Assembly (NCBI GenBank): GCA_032690845.1 | Contig: CM064417.1 | Location: forward strand, 15,902,501-15,966,500 | Length of the DNA: 64,000 nt | Reading direction: 5' to 3' | DNA from: Eleusine coracana subsp. coracana | Lineage: Eukaryota; Streptophyta; Magnoliopsida; Poales; Poaceae | In this document: piece after piece, positions 34,374 through 47,900 of the stretch | How positions within the stretch are numbered: the stretch's first letter is position 1 | How the letters are laid out: every line of letters begins with the position of its first letter | Notes under the pieces: model-generated | The model's database searches: none | The model's input: the letters and a program-made list of their open reading frames with translations, nothing else | Told to the model about the DNA's origin: nothing | Program-made: the position numbers and the translations under genes

Positions 34374-35838
34374 TCACCGATGCCTTCCATTCCAATCTAA
34401 TAAAAAGATCCCCACGATGCCACTTAGATGGCACAAGAGAGCCATTCGCCCGCTTCTGGCTGCTTGACAGTTGGGACGAGGAGGTGGTGGCATGGTGTGC
34501 GGGGGCCGGTCTTCCGTGTCTGTTGAGATGTGCATGGGGACCGGTCTTCCATGCTGCCTCTCTGTGACATGGTGTTGTAGGCCAGCGGCATCCAGAATAC
34601 CATTTGCCTCCTCTCTTAGTTTGTAATTGGAAAGTTCAATGAGGTTCATTGCAGATCCATCATTTGGTTGGCGACGTCGAGTGCTGCTAGAGCTGCTCGT
34701 GGTGGTGTGTCGGATGCTCTGGATGATGCGACGACGATGACGCTGCGGGAGGACTTCGCCATCCTGCTTGTCGACCAGGAAGCACACAAGGTCGTCCGCT
34801 TGTCCTCTGTGGCCACCATCCCTTCCTCCTCGCGCCTCAATCCTAATGCCCATCGCTCAGGACCCCTGTTATCCCACAGCGTGTCAAGGAGCCGACCAAA
34901 CCCTGATCAGGTACAGATTCCTTCAGAAATTTTAGTTATCGTGGCTGTTGTTGTTCTTCTCTTCCCTCTGCGGGTGTTGGAATCGATGGAGACTTTGTCT
35001 TGCACCAGCACAGGGGGTTCATCCCTATTCGAATTGAGGTTTGTAGCATTATTCATTTACGGTAGGTTCAGTACAAATCAAATGCATCCATCCACGACTC
35101 ATATCTTGCATTCATGAAAAATTGATCTGATCTCTGACATTTGTGCATCTGCATTTATTCAATTTTGTTTTGCAGGGTAATACCAATTTGGTAATGCCCC
35201 CTTGATCTGTTTTCATTTTTCCTCCTTGTCAATCTTTCGAACATCTTATAGATGTCTCTTATATTTGATATGCATCAGCACCTGCTGTTAATCTTTAATA
35301 GGCAAGCATATTGTAAACAGTATCCGTTGATCCATGGCAAAAAAAATTTGAATGTTATTCTTTATTTACAGTGACACCCTCATGTAGTTTCTTTTTCCTC
35401 CATTCAAAATTCGTAGGTTGCAGTTCTGATTGCGTGAATGGCACTATATTGTGTGGGATGAACAAAATTCGTAGGCGTGCCTGCTGTGAGGGTGCTTGCT
35501 AGCAACTCATTCAACGACCATTTTTTTTATTCAGTAGTGTTTTCTGTTTGATGTTGCTTTGGCCTTTTATCTCTCTTTTTTAAAACAATGCAGTCCTATG
35601 TGTCCCTGTAATACCTGTGCCAAAATTGTCTCTTGCATTATTATTATCATTTTGACAAGTGTCTCTTGCATTATTTCAGTTTCTTCCTTAATAGCTTTAT
35701 AACATTGATTCAGCCATCAGTATTTTTCAGGAGAATCAAAATCTGATGTTAAGGTTGAGATATGATTGGGATGAGGCAAAGACTTTGTGTGTCGAACCAA
35801 GGTTAAAACAAATAGAATGTTGTCAATGACAACTTTTC
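34374..35838 (+). other. unassigned region with a possible gene fragment
   Basis: A plus-strand frame at 34668-35117 starts MATSSAARAARGGVSDALDD and has a possible splice donor (GATCAG/GTACAG) near 34910. The GC content drops after that point, as it would at an exon edge. Minus-strand frames overlap it (34374-34853). I recognise none of them. The rest (35120-35838) is AT-rich and empty. Confidence 0.25.
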
Positions 35839-35839
35839 A

Positions 35840-38800
35840 CTCGGAGTAACATCTGCTACACAAGAGCCATAGCACGCAACTTAGCCTCAGCACTCGAACG
35901 AGAAACTACTATCTGCTTCTTAGTTTTCCAAGCAATAAGAGAACCACCAAGAAACACATAAAAGGTAGAAAGAGAGCGACAATCAGAAGAATCACTAGCA
36001 CAGGTAGCATCACAATATGCCTGGAGTTGTAAAGAGCTGGAGGTTGGAAAGAACAAGCGACGAGATATAGTCCTATGAAGATAACGTAGGACTCGAAGCA
36101 AGTTGGTATAGTGGAGCTGGGTGGGAGCGGAAACAAATTGACTCAGGATATGCACAACATGCAAGATATCAGGACGAGTAACACCAAGATAAATAAGGCT
36201 TTCCATAATATGACGATAGCAAGTAGGATTAGTGAGAAGCTCACCATCAGTAGCACGAAGGTGAACATTAAGCTCTATAGGAGTCTCAATAGTATGATGA
36301 TCAGTGAGAGAAGCACAATCAAGAAGGTCACTAATGTACTTTTCTTGAGACAAATAGAACCCCTCAGATGTAGTGAAATCTCAATACCAAGAAAGTAACG
36401 AAGATGACCAAGATCAGACATAAAAAATTGCTTACTGAGACGTGCCTTCACAAAAGCTATATATTAAGAATCATCTCGAGTAATGATCATATCATCAACA
36501 TAAAGATGGAGAAGAGTCCGACCACGAGCAGATGTGTGAACAAAAAATGTTGGATCATGATTACTGGCAGAAAAACCAGCAGCAGTGACCACAGAGGCAA
36601 AGCGTTGAAACTAAGCACAACAAGAAGAGTGCAAACAGTAGTCATGTGAGCTACAGGCGCAAAAGTCTCATCATAGTCACGACCATACTCCTACTGAAAG
36701 CCGCGAGCCACAAGACGAGCATTATAGCACTCAAGAGAACCATCAAAGCAGGTCTTCACCTTATAGACCCACTTACAAGTAATACGACGAACATGTGCTG
36801 GAAGGGGAACAAGATCCCACGTACCAGTACACTCAAGGGCAGCAATCTCCTCAGCCATAGCGTGCTGCCATTCCTGATGAAGAACAACATCACGATAAGT
36901 GATGGGTTCAGAAAGAACCGTTGTAGAATAGGCAGAAGGAGAATAAAAATCACAGGACGTTGACGACGATCACCACGTCTGATAAACTGCTCGGACAAAG
37001 AATCCCTCGAAGAAGAAACGTCCACCATAAAAGATGACTCATCAGGGGAGAGTGACACATTAGGAGAAGAGGGCTTAGCAGAGGATGAATGAACCCGCTG
37101 TGTATATACCTGTGTCACTGGTGGCTTCGCAAAATAGTTCGGATCCATAAAAGGACTAGAAGAAGACACCAGTTTAGAAGGCATCTCACGAGAAGATGTC
37201 GGCACCAATGAGGAAGGTACATTGGAGAAGATACCAGCACCAGTGAAGAAGGAACCAGACATCTACTGACAATAGAGGCATCAGGAAAAGTCAAGAATGA
37301 AAGTGGGTCAACTAAAGATGTAGGGGAGGTGTTCAAAGATGGAGGAGGAAAGTAAGGACATGACTCGTCAAAAACAACATCCCGAGAAACACGCATCCGA
37401 TGACCAACAGGATCCCAACAACGATATCCCTTATGCTCAGCACTATAGCCTAGAAAAACACACTCAACAGACTAGGCAGCCAACTTAGTGCGCTCACGAG
37501 GGGCAAGAAGCACATAACACACACAACCAAAAAGACAAAGACCAGAGGAGTCTGGTAACTGGTGACAAAGACGCTCATAAGGAATGCCTCCACGAAGGGC
37601 TGACGAAGGCTGAGTATTAACCAAATAGTTGACAGTAGAGATAGCCTCAACCCAAAAATGAGGGGGGGGGGGTGGGGGGACACAAGAAGCAAGCATAAGG
37701 GCACGAGCAGTCTCAAGAAGATGACGATGCTTGCGCTCAGTGACTCCATTCTGGACATGAGCACTAGGACATAAAAACTAAGCAAGAGTGCCATGCTCAG
37801 AAAGAACCTGGCGAAGTGCTCCAAAAAGATACTCTCCTGCAGAGTCAGAACAAAAAATACGAATGGATGTGTCAAAATGAGTGTGAATCATAGCAGTAAA
37901 AGTCTTATAGATGGATAAAGCCTCACTACAATGTTTTATAAAATAAATCCATATGTGGCGAGAAAAATCATTTATAAAAAGTATATAATATCGATGCCCC
38001 CTCTGTAGAAACAAGGAGGATGGACCCCATACATCTAAATGAACAAGATCAAATGGACGCTGAGACACAGACTCACTCGAATGACAGGGAAGCTATATCT
38101 GCTTGCCTAACCAACATCCCTGACACTGAGATAAAGACTCATGATGTGAAACAGACCCTAAAAGACCATGAAAAATCATAGTGGACAAACGAGAGCCACA
38201 AATATGACCCAAATGATGATGCCATTGAGCAAAAAACGAGATTGATGACACAACAAAACTGGAGCCAACCAGACTGACAGACACAGGGGAAGGAAGATGA
38301 AGCCAGTCCAGCTCCCAAAGACGCTATGAATCACTATGCCGGGGGCCAGAACCAACTACCTGACCCGTGCAACGATCCTGAACATAGCAAAAATCAGGGT
38401 CAAGAATCACACGACAGTCATGATCAGTAAGTTGACCAGCTGACATAAGCTACATGATTAGATCAGGTACGCAAGAAACATTAGGAATAGAAAAAGAATT
38501 GCATAAAAGAGTGCCCTGTCCTACAACAGGAAGAGGAGATCCATTGGTTGTATGAACGAAACCAGAACAAGATGGAGAAACCATGGAAGAGAGACAAGTG
38601 CGATATGGAGTTATATGAAAAGAAGCACTAGAGTTAGGAATCCATGGATGAGTACCTGGAGTAGAAGAGGAATGAGGTCCCTTAGTGGAAGACTGAGAAG
38701 CAGCAGTAGAACTCGTGAGTGCAGAAGACTGAGTCACAAAACTAGCAGCTCCTGATGGTGTAGAGGGCGCAAGGCGATGTAGTAACGTGAGGATCTCCTG

Positions 38801-39871
38801 TGTGTCTGAACCAGCAGAACCCCTCTGAGAGCCTCCAACACTAATACTACCAATACTCTGTGAAGTACCCTATGAAGAATGATGAGTCTGATCCTTCTTC
38901 TCCCTCTTCTTCCTGTAACAATAAGACTCCACATGTCCCTCCTTACCACAATAGTCACACTAAAAAGTACTAGAGCCACCTCGACTCCAAGAAGAAGGCG
39001 TTGTAGAAGAAGGCACCACAGGAGGAGCAACTGAAGAACGAGCAACCAACACTGAAGGAGCCGGTAGCAGACTAGCCTCACAAAGATGAATCTCCTCATT
39101 ATGAACATCAGCAAGAGCCTCCATCAAAGAGACACAAGGATGGCATGCAAGCAGCTGAGCACGACATGGCTCATGCTCACCACGAAGCTGAGTCAAGAAG
39201 TCATAAGTGCAACAAGACTCTAGGGCCTTCTTCTGACTCAAGCAAGACTCACACGTGCTAGGAGACAACTGAGGACCAAGAGTATCAAGCTGATGCCAAA
39301 TAGCAGATATCTGACCATAGAACTCATCAACTATGGAACCACCCTATCGAACAAGCTGCTCCTGATGAATGGCTGGAAGAAAAGTGGACTGTCCAGAAGG
39401 GTCATAGCGCTCACGAAGGAAAGCCCACATCTGATGTGTATACTCAAACTCAACAATATCTGTAGAGAGCTGATCCTCCATGCTAGCAACAAGCATAGCA
39501 TCGACCTGAGCATCCTTATCAATCCATGTCATGTAGGCATCATACTGAGACTCATAAGACACCACATGATCAGCATAGTCACCACGTAACCTCTCCACAA
39601 CAACAACAAAATTAGCAAGCGCCTTGTCATACGCCACCTTCTCAGCAGCAGTGGCCGTCTCTGAAAGAACGGGCTCAACTGGAAACACAGGCGATGTAGG
39701 AACCATGGGACGAGGCGGAGAGGTAAGCTTGCCAGTAAGAAAATCTCAAAGACGTAGACCATGCATATGAATCCGAAGACGAGGAACCCAGTCCCAACAG
39801 TTGGTGCCATTGAAAAGCACCGGACAACGGAGAATAGCAACTATACTGGATGAAGACGATGAAGAAGCCAT
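35840..39871 (-). pseudogene. copia gag-pol polyprotein, heavily mutated
   Basis: The start codon at 39871 opens with a run of Ser (MASSSSSSSI). A stop soon replaces the Trp of the LR(L)WDFLTGKL motif near 39750. Gag continues through 39706-39344, and a CCHC knuckle (CDYCGKEGHVESYC) sits at 38959-38918. The protease active site, normally DSGAS, reads NSSASFH (38737-38450), so the catalytic Asp is lost. The integrase has the HHCC region (38284-38093) and core motifs FDLVHLDVWGP and SDSAGEY (38068-37778). The RT keeps YVDD at 36491-36502. RNase H (36353-35856) has AYCDATCASD and SSAEAKLRAM. Many stops and frameshifts are present. Confidence 0.88.
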
Positions 39872-40513
39872 GTCGATGACAAGAGCACAAAAGGAGCAGC
39901 AGCGGACGACGACGAGAGCGCAGAGGAAAGCGGCATAAGCTATAGTTTTTTTTGGTGGTATCTACTTTCTGGAGAAGGCAAAGGTTGACAAAAGCGACAA
40001 AACCAGAGCCGCAAGAACCAGTCAAAACAGAGAAGCAGACCCAATACTTTTGTTGCGAACCAAGGCTTTAGCCGCAATAGAAGGCAAACTTGATCGAGCC
40101 GCCGATCATGAGCTACCGAACGGAGCTGCCGATCAGAGCCGAAGTAAGGAGTGGGCTCAAAACACAATTGAGCCGACGCCTACGAAATCAAAATCGGCAG
40201 GTGGCAAAAAGCGAATCAAAATTAGCGTTTGGCGGCGGGATCTGGTCGTTATGGCCCGATGTGGCGGAGATCAAATCAGCAGCGGCGGAGGTGATTTCAA
40301 AGGAGGAGAGCATCAGTGCAACCTCAGATTAGCGGCGACCGCAGCGGAGGCGCGTCCAAGGCAGAGGAGCGGCAACGGCCCAATGAGCTATGGAGCAAGA
40401 AGGGCGGCGGCGTGTTCCACAAGGACGATGAAAAAAAACCGATTGGTAGGCAATTGGCGCAAGTGCAACACCAGAATCGCTAGGGGAGGAGAGAAAAACC
40501 TAACCCTAGATTA

Positions 40514-40525
40514 GCTGTAATACCA
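40514..40525 (-). other. copia primer-binding site
   Basis: TGGTATTACAGC on the minus strand resembles TGGTATCAGAGC, the usual initiator-Met tRNA site of copia elements, and directly follows the LTR. Confidence 0.7.
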
Positions 40526-40654
40526 TGTTATGAATATCACTTGTATTCATAATGAGGGCACTAGACCCGAATATATATATATATATATACAGGTGTGGGT
40601 AAATATGCACAAAACCCCTTAGAGAAAAATACATAAATACATATACATCTAACA
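40526..40654 (-). repeat. copia 5' LTR (129 bp)
   Basis: It begins TGTTATGAATATC and ends CATCTAACA in plus orientation and includes an AT tract (40571-40590). It is bounded by the primer site at 40525. The length is short but within the copia range. The partner LTR was not found. Confidence 0.7.
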
Positions 40655-41807
40655 ATTCAAAAGTCAAAACAGTCTTAGATAGTTGGTGCTGTAGTGTTTC
40701 ATTGAAATGTTTCTTCATGCTTTCTCTTTCTCTGATTGATTCTTTGGTGCATGATCACTTACTACGTTTCTATTTGGAAGAGTGAGGGTTACTTCTAATA
40801 TTTGTGCTTTTGTGGGCATCGCACGGCAACGTGTTTCCAATATGATGCTAAAGATCTTAATTTAAATATCATCCACTGTTCCAACAGATCAACACCCAAG
40901 AAATAGACTACCCACTGCCTGGAGTGGAAGGGAAAGGAGGAAAGCAGTGCATGCGACACTTAAGTATAGAATGCAATTCATTTGCATTCGATTTTACAAG
41001 CTTTTATCCTACTAGATGCATGTACGGAGCCAAAATGAAACATACAAATATTATGGATGTGAGGTTGTTAATGGAAACAATATAGCTAAGCGTCTGTGTG
41101 GCCTGCATAAACAAAGATCTTGTCCACAACTTGAACTTCACACAACTCCACCAGCGCCGGACCACAGATGAAATTTTAGCTGGGGCAGAAATATACAACA
41201 ATAATAAAGAGCAAAAATAGGCCACATATGTGTCAAGTTTATTATCGTGGAATGCTTCTTGTCACTACTTTTTTTTTCCATTTCTATTAGACTTGTGGTA
41301 GGGCGACACATTTTGATCTTAACCTGCCTCCAATTCCATCCAGTGGCTGCTTCATTTCCTGGAGACTGGATCGTCTCCCTGCTTCCTAGTTTCAACTTTC
41401 AATTGAGATCACACATGATCAAAGGGTACAACAGCCTAATCTGTTGAATAATTTTTTTTTAGTAAGATCCGTTGAATACTTGGCTAGGTCATAGACGCTG
41501 GCAGACAAAACAAACAAGTTTTTGATTTTCATTGGGCCTGAACCTCGCTTATGTGGCCCATCAACAAATAAACTCGGCCCCCTTCTCTCCATCAGGTTTG
41601 AGCCTCTTATTCTTTGTTCCTCTCCCGATGGAGAGAGCCATGATGTTTAACAGAGTAGATCGGACAACAGGCAACTTGATCAGATGAGAAAAAGAAGAAG
41701 AGGGAGTATCTACGCTGGCTGGTAGCTGGGGCAGCCACCCCACCCTGCCGTAGAAGACGGTCCGCCAATGCGCTCCACTTTATTTTATTTTTATCAGCAT
41801 GAATCAC
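40655..41807. other. intergenic stretch, no gene recognised
   Basis: AT-rich, with only short frames on both strands that resemble nothing I know. It includes a C-rich segment near 41570-41760. Confidence 0.4.
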
Positions 41808-41810
41808 TAA

Positions 41811-42836
41811 GAGCATCTTCAAAAGACTATGTAAATTAGAAGTGCTAGTTAAATATAGAACAAAAATTGGAAAAATCTTGATCCAACAGACTCTGTAGTC
41901 TGCTCTGTAATTTTTGCTCCCGGCTTCCCTGCTGGTAATATTTGCCGAGGCCACAACGCTCGCCATTCCCTCCTCCCCCGTCTCTCGCGCCCGCGCCCAT
42001 TCTCTCTCTCAAATTTCTTCTCCCGCGCATCTCCCTTCTTCCTCGCATGCTCCTCTCTGCCATTTCCGTAGCATAGACCGTGCTGCACTGAAGAACGAAG
42101 TCACCGCCACCAGGTCCATTTTGGCAGGTCGCGTGTGCTTGACCAAGACATCCCTGTGCACCCTGAATCGCATCCTGACCCTCCCGTGCCGGGCTGGCCT
42201 TCTTCTGCAGTGACTAAGCCGTGTTTGCCCTACGGTGCTGACTCACCGTCCCTGCTCCCCGCGGACGTGATCTAGACAATCGAATGGAGGAACAACCTCT
42301 TTGTTTCAGCAGGCAATCGAATGTTGCGTCATCGATGGAGTGTTCAAGCGGTGGCGGGATGATCGATTGGATCGTAGGGCAAATAAAAAACGATCATGTT
42401 CGATAAACTCTGTATTCATCTCAAGCAAATGCTTTTGATACAGCAGATATTAGGGAGATCCTGATAAGGATCAGGGCTGCACGCACCTGTACGTGACGAG
42501 AGAATAGGGACGGGCTGCAACTAGCCACCAGCAGAACGTGGTGAACTGGTGATGTTCTACACCCATGGTGTCGGCGTCCTCGCCGAGTGCTCTTCAATCC
42601 GGTGGTACGACGCACACGATGTGCATCGACAATGAATACCCTAGTGATCACTCACCCAGGTCGGAAAAAGGCCCAAAATCCAAAATTTGCAGCTTTTACA
42701 ACCATTTGAATATAGAGAGGATTACAATTTAGAGAAGCTGTTGGGCTTGATCATTTTTTTACATTATTTTTATTTTACATAATAGCTAAATCAGGATTTT
42801 AGCTATTCATTTTTACCTAGTCTCTTGGAGATGCTC
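41811..42836. mobile_element. PIF/Harbinger-like non-autonomous element (1.0 kb)
   Basis: The left end GAGCATCTTCAAAAGACTA and the reverse complement of the right end, GAGCATCTCCAAGAGACTA, form terminal inverted repeats. Both sides have TAA (41808-41810 and 42837-42839), the 3-bp target typical of PIF/Harbinger. The interior has no transposase. Its middle (about 41920-42640) is GC-rich and unlike the AT-rich ends, so it may hold captured host sequence. Confidence 0.8.
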
Positions 42837-42839
42837 TAA

Positions 42840-44452
42840 CCCTTGTGATTCCACGAAACAAATACATGATACATATCTAATCTAATTTCCAAAAAAGGGA
42901 AAGAACATGAATGACCAGATATTGTTTTTTTATGGTATCTCATGTATCATATCTCATTCTATATTTATTACAAAAACCAATATTGTGGTAGAGTTAACGC
43001 AGCAGGAGGGTTTAACGTATATATGTACACGTCATGGCATGCATTTAACAATGTAATCACTGTTTTTTCACTGAATCTTAGATATATTTTTCTATTATGC
43101 TGGTCTGCTATTTTTCTTTTTTAACACTATGACATTAGCACGGGCAATATACTAGTCCCATTAAAAGTGTGAAATCTCCACTGATCTCTACCGTTTAATA
43201 ATTTAGGTGAGTCTACTTGCTCTCCTATCCTAATTAAAAATGTTTTTACGTTGTCTTGCATGTAGATAGAGAAAACCACGCAACCGTTTTTTGAACATAC
43301 ATGCATGTTAATAAACATGTGTTGCTGTTGCTGCTACGTAAGAGCAGCCACTTGTTACTGAGCAGCGAACCATGGACATGAAAAATCGAACTAAGCACAT
43401 TGTGACAACCGGACCGTCGAACCGAGTGTGTCAGAGATGAAAATCACACCATAAACTTGGTTCAATGGAAGCCAAACCATGATGAATCTATCTAAACTAT
43501 ACAAAATAGGTGTGATGTCCGAGTTCCACTACGCAAAAAAAAAAAAAAAAAAAAAACTTGCAGCCGCTTCTTTTCTCTTGCTACATAGGACTCAAGAACG
43601 TGCAAGCCGGTCATTTTCTTCGTACGTTAAACTGTTCTTTCGTTCCGGGCTTCATTACGTCCCAACACCGTTCTGGCTTCCAAGTCGGTCTTTTTCTTCT
43701 TACATCAAATTGTTCTTCCGTTCCACACTCTATTACGTCCTAACACTGTTCCAAACTCTATTTCATTTCACGTATATATATTGGCTATCGCCCTGCTTCT
43801 ATGCATCGATGTCCGTTGCGCACTAAATTGTAATGCTTCGACTGGGAGCCGTGCAATCTCTTTGCAGTGTGCGGGGAGCTGTATACACCGGCACGAGACC
43901 ATGTCCAAGCAGGTTTGCACTTCTCGGATGAGAAAGCCAATGCTAGGAGCCCAGGACGCACAACACCACGTCAAGATCGAGAATTTAGGAGTGAGCTTAG
44001 GAGTTACATCGCATGTGGAGCGAGCACATCTTCGTTGAGGTTGGCCTGCACCGTGTGTGTCGAGTCTGCCAACCCCGGGCCAGGAGGAACTTCAGGAATT
44101 TCATCGTCGTCCTCCAGCTCCAACTGTGGGTCGCACTCATAGGATGCCAACCAAACATGACTTGTGGAGTCTTCTTCCATATGCGAAGCCTGATTCTCGC
44201 ACAAATATCCGGAACCTCTCATGGATTTGAGCGAGGCATCTGTTGTAAATCGTAGATTATCCGGCTTCTACTAAGTTTGGACTAGTTTTTTGCAATATTG
44301 TTCTACAACGATGTCATGTAATAATTAAAAATATGTATTAAAGACACACTAGTGACACATCTCACCATGATACATAAAGAGGATGATTAATATACAATTC
44401 ACGCTAATCTTTTTATTTTCAATAGTGTTGAGAGGTCCCTGAGATAAGGAAA
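42840..44452. other. intergenic stretch with a poly(A) run and a tandem duplication
   Basis: It contains a 22-bp A run (about 43535-43556) and a 78-bp tandem duplication (43609-43764). A short acidic minus-strand frame (44222-44004) with LELEDDDEIPEVPPGPG is present, which I cannot assign. No clear gene. Confidence 0.4.
43609..43764 (+). repeat. 78-bp tandem duplication, two diverged copies
   Basis: GGTCATTTTCTTCGTAC at 43609 and GGTCTTTTTCTTCTTAC at 43687 start two copies that align over about 78 bp, through CATTACGTCCCAACACCGTTC and TATTACGTCCTAACACTGTTC (20 bases or fewer compared per block). Confidence 0.8.
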
Positions 44453-44479
44453 GATCACTACCACAAAACAGCTCTGTAG

Positions 44480-44745
44480 CGGCGGCTGAAAACCCACTAT
44501 AGCGGCGGGCAGGCCACCCCGCCGCTACGCAATCATAATTACAAATAAGCGTTTGTAGCAGCGGGTGGTCTGTTGACGAAACAAACCGCCGCTACAGATT
44601 CCTTTGTAACGGTGGTTGAAGATGTCAACCGTCGCTATTTTGCTAGAGCAGTAGCAACGATTGACATCATCAACCGTCGCTACTTTGCTCGAGTAGTAGC
44701 AGCGGTTGACATCTTCTAAACGCTGCTACTTGTTATTTTCAAAAA
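44480..44745. repeat. left subterminal repeat array of the CACTA element
   Basis: Copies of GTAGCGGCGG, CCGCCGCTAC, GTAGCAGCGG and CAACCGTCGCTA-type motifs occur in both orientations over about 260 bp. In En/Spm such arrays are where the element-encoded protein binds. Confidence 0.85.
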
Positions 44746-44929
44746 AATAAAATTCAGTATATATATAAAAATCACAGCACCTGTATACAAAATTTATAGA
44801 ATATATAGAACATTTCATCATAGTCACAAACTTCACATAAACTTCTCAGAATATACTCCGATACTTCATCACAATCACAAATATGTATAATAGCATCAAA
44901 GTCACAAATGCATATGCAATTATAATGTC

Positions 44930-47900
44930 TTATATGAAATCTAATACATAGTCATCACTTTCCTCTGACTCCTTGGGCTTATATGGTTGTTTCGAACCAT
45001 CCCACTCATAAAGCGACCTATGCTTTGTTGTTAGTAAACCCTTCGAATCAAAGCGCTTCCCTCCCGGCCAAATTACCTCTCTCAAAAGAAAACGACAAAG
45101 ACAAGCTACAACTAAATACATAGAATTTGTACTCAAGTGAACTTTATCTCTAGGAATCATACCCTTTCTGATATTGGCATGCCTTTTCATCTTTGCAGCC
45201 TATTCTGCCTTTTGTCTTATGACTTTCTGTGTCACATGAGTATAGTATGTTAATATAAGATCTTAAAAATCAAGAATAAAGTAAAATGGATATAAACAAA
45301 ATTAACTTACCTCTTTATTAGACTCCTTAACGATATGTTTCAGGTAAGTTGACGTGCTAGACGAGAACACACACGTGTAGTAGCCATAATGCACACTTCC
45401 TCATACTTGCTTATAGCACTATATAATAGAGAACATAAGTTAGTTATACTTTATATGGATGGATACTACGATAAATACATGTATGAGATTCATATAAATC
45501 TTACCCAAAATCTATGATGGAGTACATCTTTTTATTTCCGTTTAGGATGGCATGGCCCTCCCGCTTCATCATATTTCTCGACCGTAAGCACTGAACGATC
45601 GATAAAAGCGTATCATTAGATGATATTAACATTATCAAATCATACATACATAGACTAATTTGTTACCTTTCTATAAGTTTCATAATGTCATTGTACAACT
45701 TCTTGTCGTAGTCTAGACTATCCAGCACCAGAATATACCCATTTTTGGGAATTATCATGAGACAGATCTAATGATCGCTATAACAATATTGACAACAAGT
45801 TAATTATGATTAGATTTAACTTAACATATAATAGATGATGAAGGCAGTAGTGGTCCAACTTACTTGAAGTTGTAGGGGCCAAAATACATTGTCTATCTTG
45901 TCACTTCGTGTAGCAGTCGTATAAATAGTTTATAACCCGAGTACTTGCTTCTATTGTTAGAACTGCCTTCATTTCAGCTAGCTCTACCAGTATCTTATCT
46001 GGATGCTTTTCCGGATTTACCGTTGGATTGATCGTGCTTTGGTTGATGCAGTTCGGGTTGACATAGGCCACCCTCCAATCTTTTCTATTGGTTATCTTTT
46101 TTTGGAAAAAGGAATTCATGCTACAAAAAAAACATAAGATAATATATTGAATCATGCTTGAAATACGAAGTAGATCAAACGCGACACTGCACCATAAGGT
46201 GATGTCCATCTTGCCTAGGTGAAACTTTAAGTGGACATCCTCCCAAAATTGGGGTAAGATTTGTTCATCGTCTCCTTCGTTGAACACCGCATTTGGATCT
46301 TACAAGTGATTGCGGTGACCCCTTCCTTCAACGCCATCATGTACCAGTCGTGCAATTTCCGCATCTCCCATGGTAGGTTCTTGTACATGTATTCTGATAG
46401 AAGGGGCTTACCGAATTTGAATTCGGGGTAGTCCAAATCGTCTTTCGGGTTGTCTAAAATCAGATCATCGTACGACAATATGCCCAAGGATCTGGATCTT
46501 GCAGGACGAGCTTACTGGTGGTTGCTAGATGCTTTTTCAATCCAGCCAAGTACTTATGAACATCTTTTTTTTTTTGCTTTTGGGTCTTTGTAAAAATCGG
46601 TAATTGTCTTTGGGATTACTGGAGCCCTGACGATAACTAGCGCAACCTCGACTTGAATTATCAGAGCCTCAACTTCAACCGTCGCAACCGTTGTTGACAG
46701 AGGCTCGACAACAACAACAAAGGCTCGACTTGAACAGTCGCATCCTGTATGGAACCTTCAGCAATGCCAGAAGAGGCTCATTGTCACTATAGATTATGCT
46801 TTTGTGAGTCGAGTAGGCTTTCACATGAGGAGATTGGGGCTTTTTGCCTGAAGCTGCCGCAGACATGGGAGACGGCTGTCCACCTGCCGTGAGTGGCTGG
46901 CTTGCATGAAAGGATCTGTGCCTAGACAACGGGGGTGGAGAAACTCGTTTCGAGAGGATAACATCACGTCGTTTCCAAATGATGAAGGAGCCGAAAGCAT
47001 CTTGGAGAGTTTCTATACCCACCTCAGGTATCGGCCATTCGATCTCGTTGTCCTCATAGCGAGGCACTATTTCCAACATGGTAACCCGCACATAACCGGG
47101 GAGGGGGGATATCCCTGTTATGGAGCGTCTGTCTTGAAAATGCCATGTCGGATGCAACCTTCATCGTCTTCCCCTTGTAACCAAATGACATATGCAACTC
47201 ACAAGAAGTATCCTCAGTGATGTCCTCCATTTCTGAATGCATGGAGACTGATGGTTGCGTGAATAAGGACGAACCACGTAAGAAGGCATCCATAGCAGCC
47301 TACAGGTTGGGGTCCAAATGACCGCTTTGTTTGTCAATAGTGAACATAAGAAGTTGTCGCCTCCAATCTTCCTTGGCTTTCTCTTCTTGATCTTTCTTGT
47401 GCAAGGTATGCTTGTACAGGTGTGAGGATGTTTCAGAGAACCTTCTTTTCATGTGGCCGATGATGACACTCCTCGTACCCGACCATCATGTTCCTTGGTT
47501 CTAATAGCCTTCGTTAGCTGGTCCTTGTGATACTCAGGTGTAAACAGACCAGCCTCCGTCTATGTCATGATGGGAGCTTTCAAGGCTTGCATAACTTCAA
47601 TTATCGTGGGATCCTTTACAATAATCTTTCCTTCTTTGGTTAAGTCAGAGCGACCATATACCTAATTCCTGGTACGCTCATTGGTGTTTGGCAAAGGATC
47701 AGGTTTCCCTTCCGCGTAGAGCTTGGCTTCCTTCTCTCTCCAAGTCGGAATTTTCTTTTTGTATCCGCTAGAGCCTAAACGTAGCTTGTACTTGTTCCTC
47801 TTGTGGAGCTCAACCATCTTTTCACTAAGGTCTTTTGAAGTAGTGCTCGTCTTCTGCTCAACAAACTCATCCCACTCTTGCTGACTTATTTGTCCATACA

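Larger units (their letters stand above)
35840..40654 (-). mobile_element. truncated Ty1/copia retrotransposon
   Basis: It has a short 5' LTR (40526-40654), a primer site (40514-40525), a leader, and decayed gag-pol on the minus strand ending in RNase H. Homology stops at about 35840 and no second LTR or polypurine tract follows, so the 3' end is lost. The domain order gag, protease, integrase, RT, RNase H identifies copia. Confidence 0.88.

Noticed and set aside
35700..35840. 3' LTR of the copia element
   Set aside because: No TG...CA pair or similarity to the 40526-40654 LTR. Homology simply stops after RNase H.
40090..40135. GAGCCGCCGATCATGAG and GCTGCCGATCAG near the copia leader as members of the paired palindrome family
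   Set aside because: Only half-matches, irregular spacing and not palindromic beyond GATC.
44004..44222. Acidic minus-strand ORF just left of the CACTA element as a gene
   Set aside because: Short, no recognised domain, no splice context.
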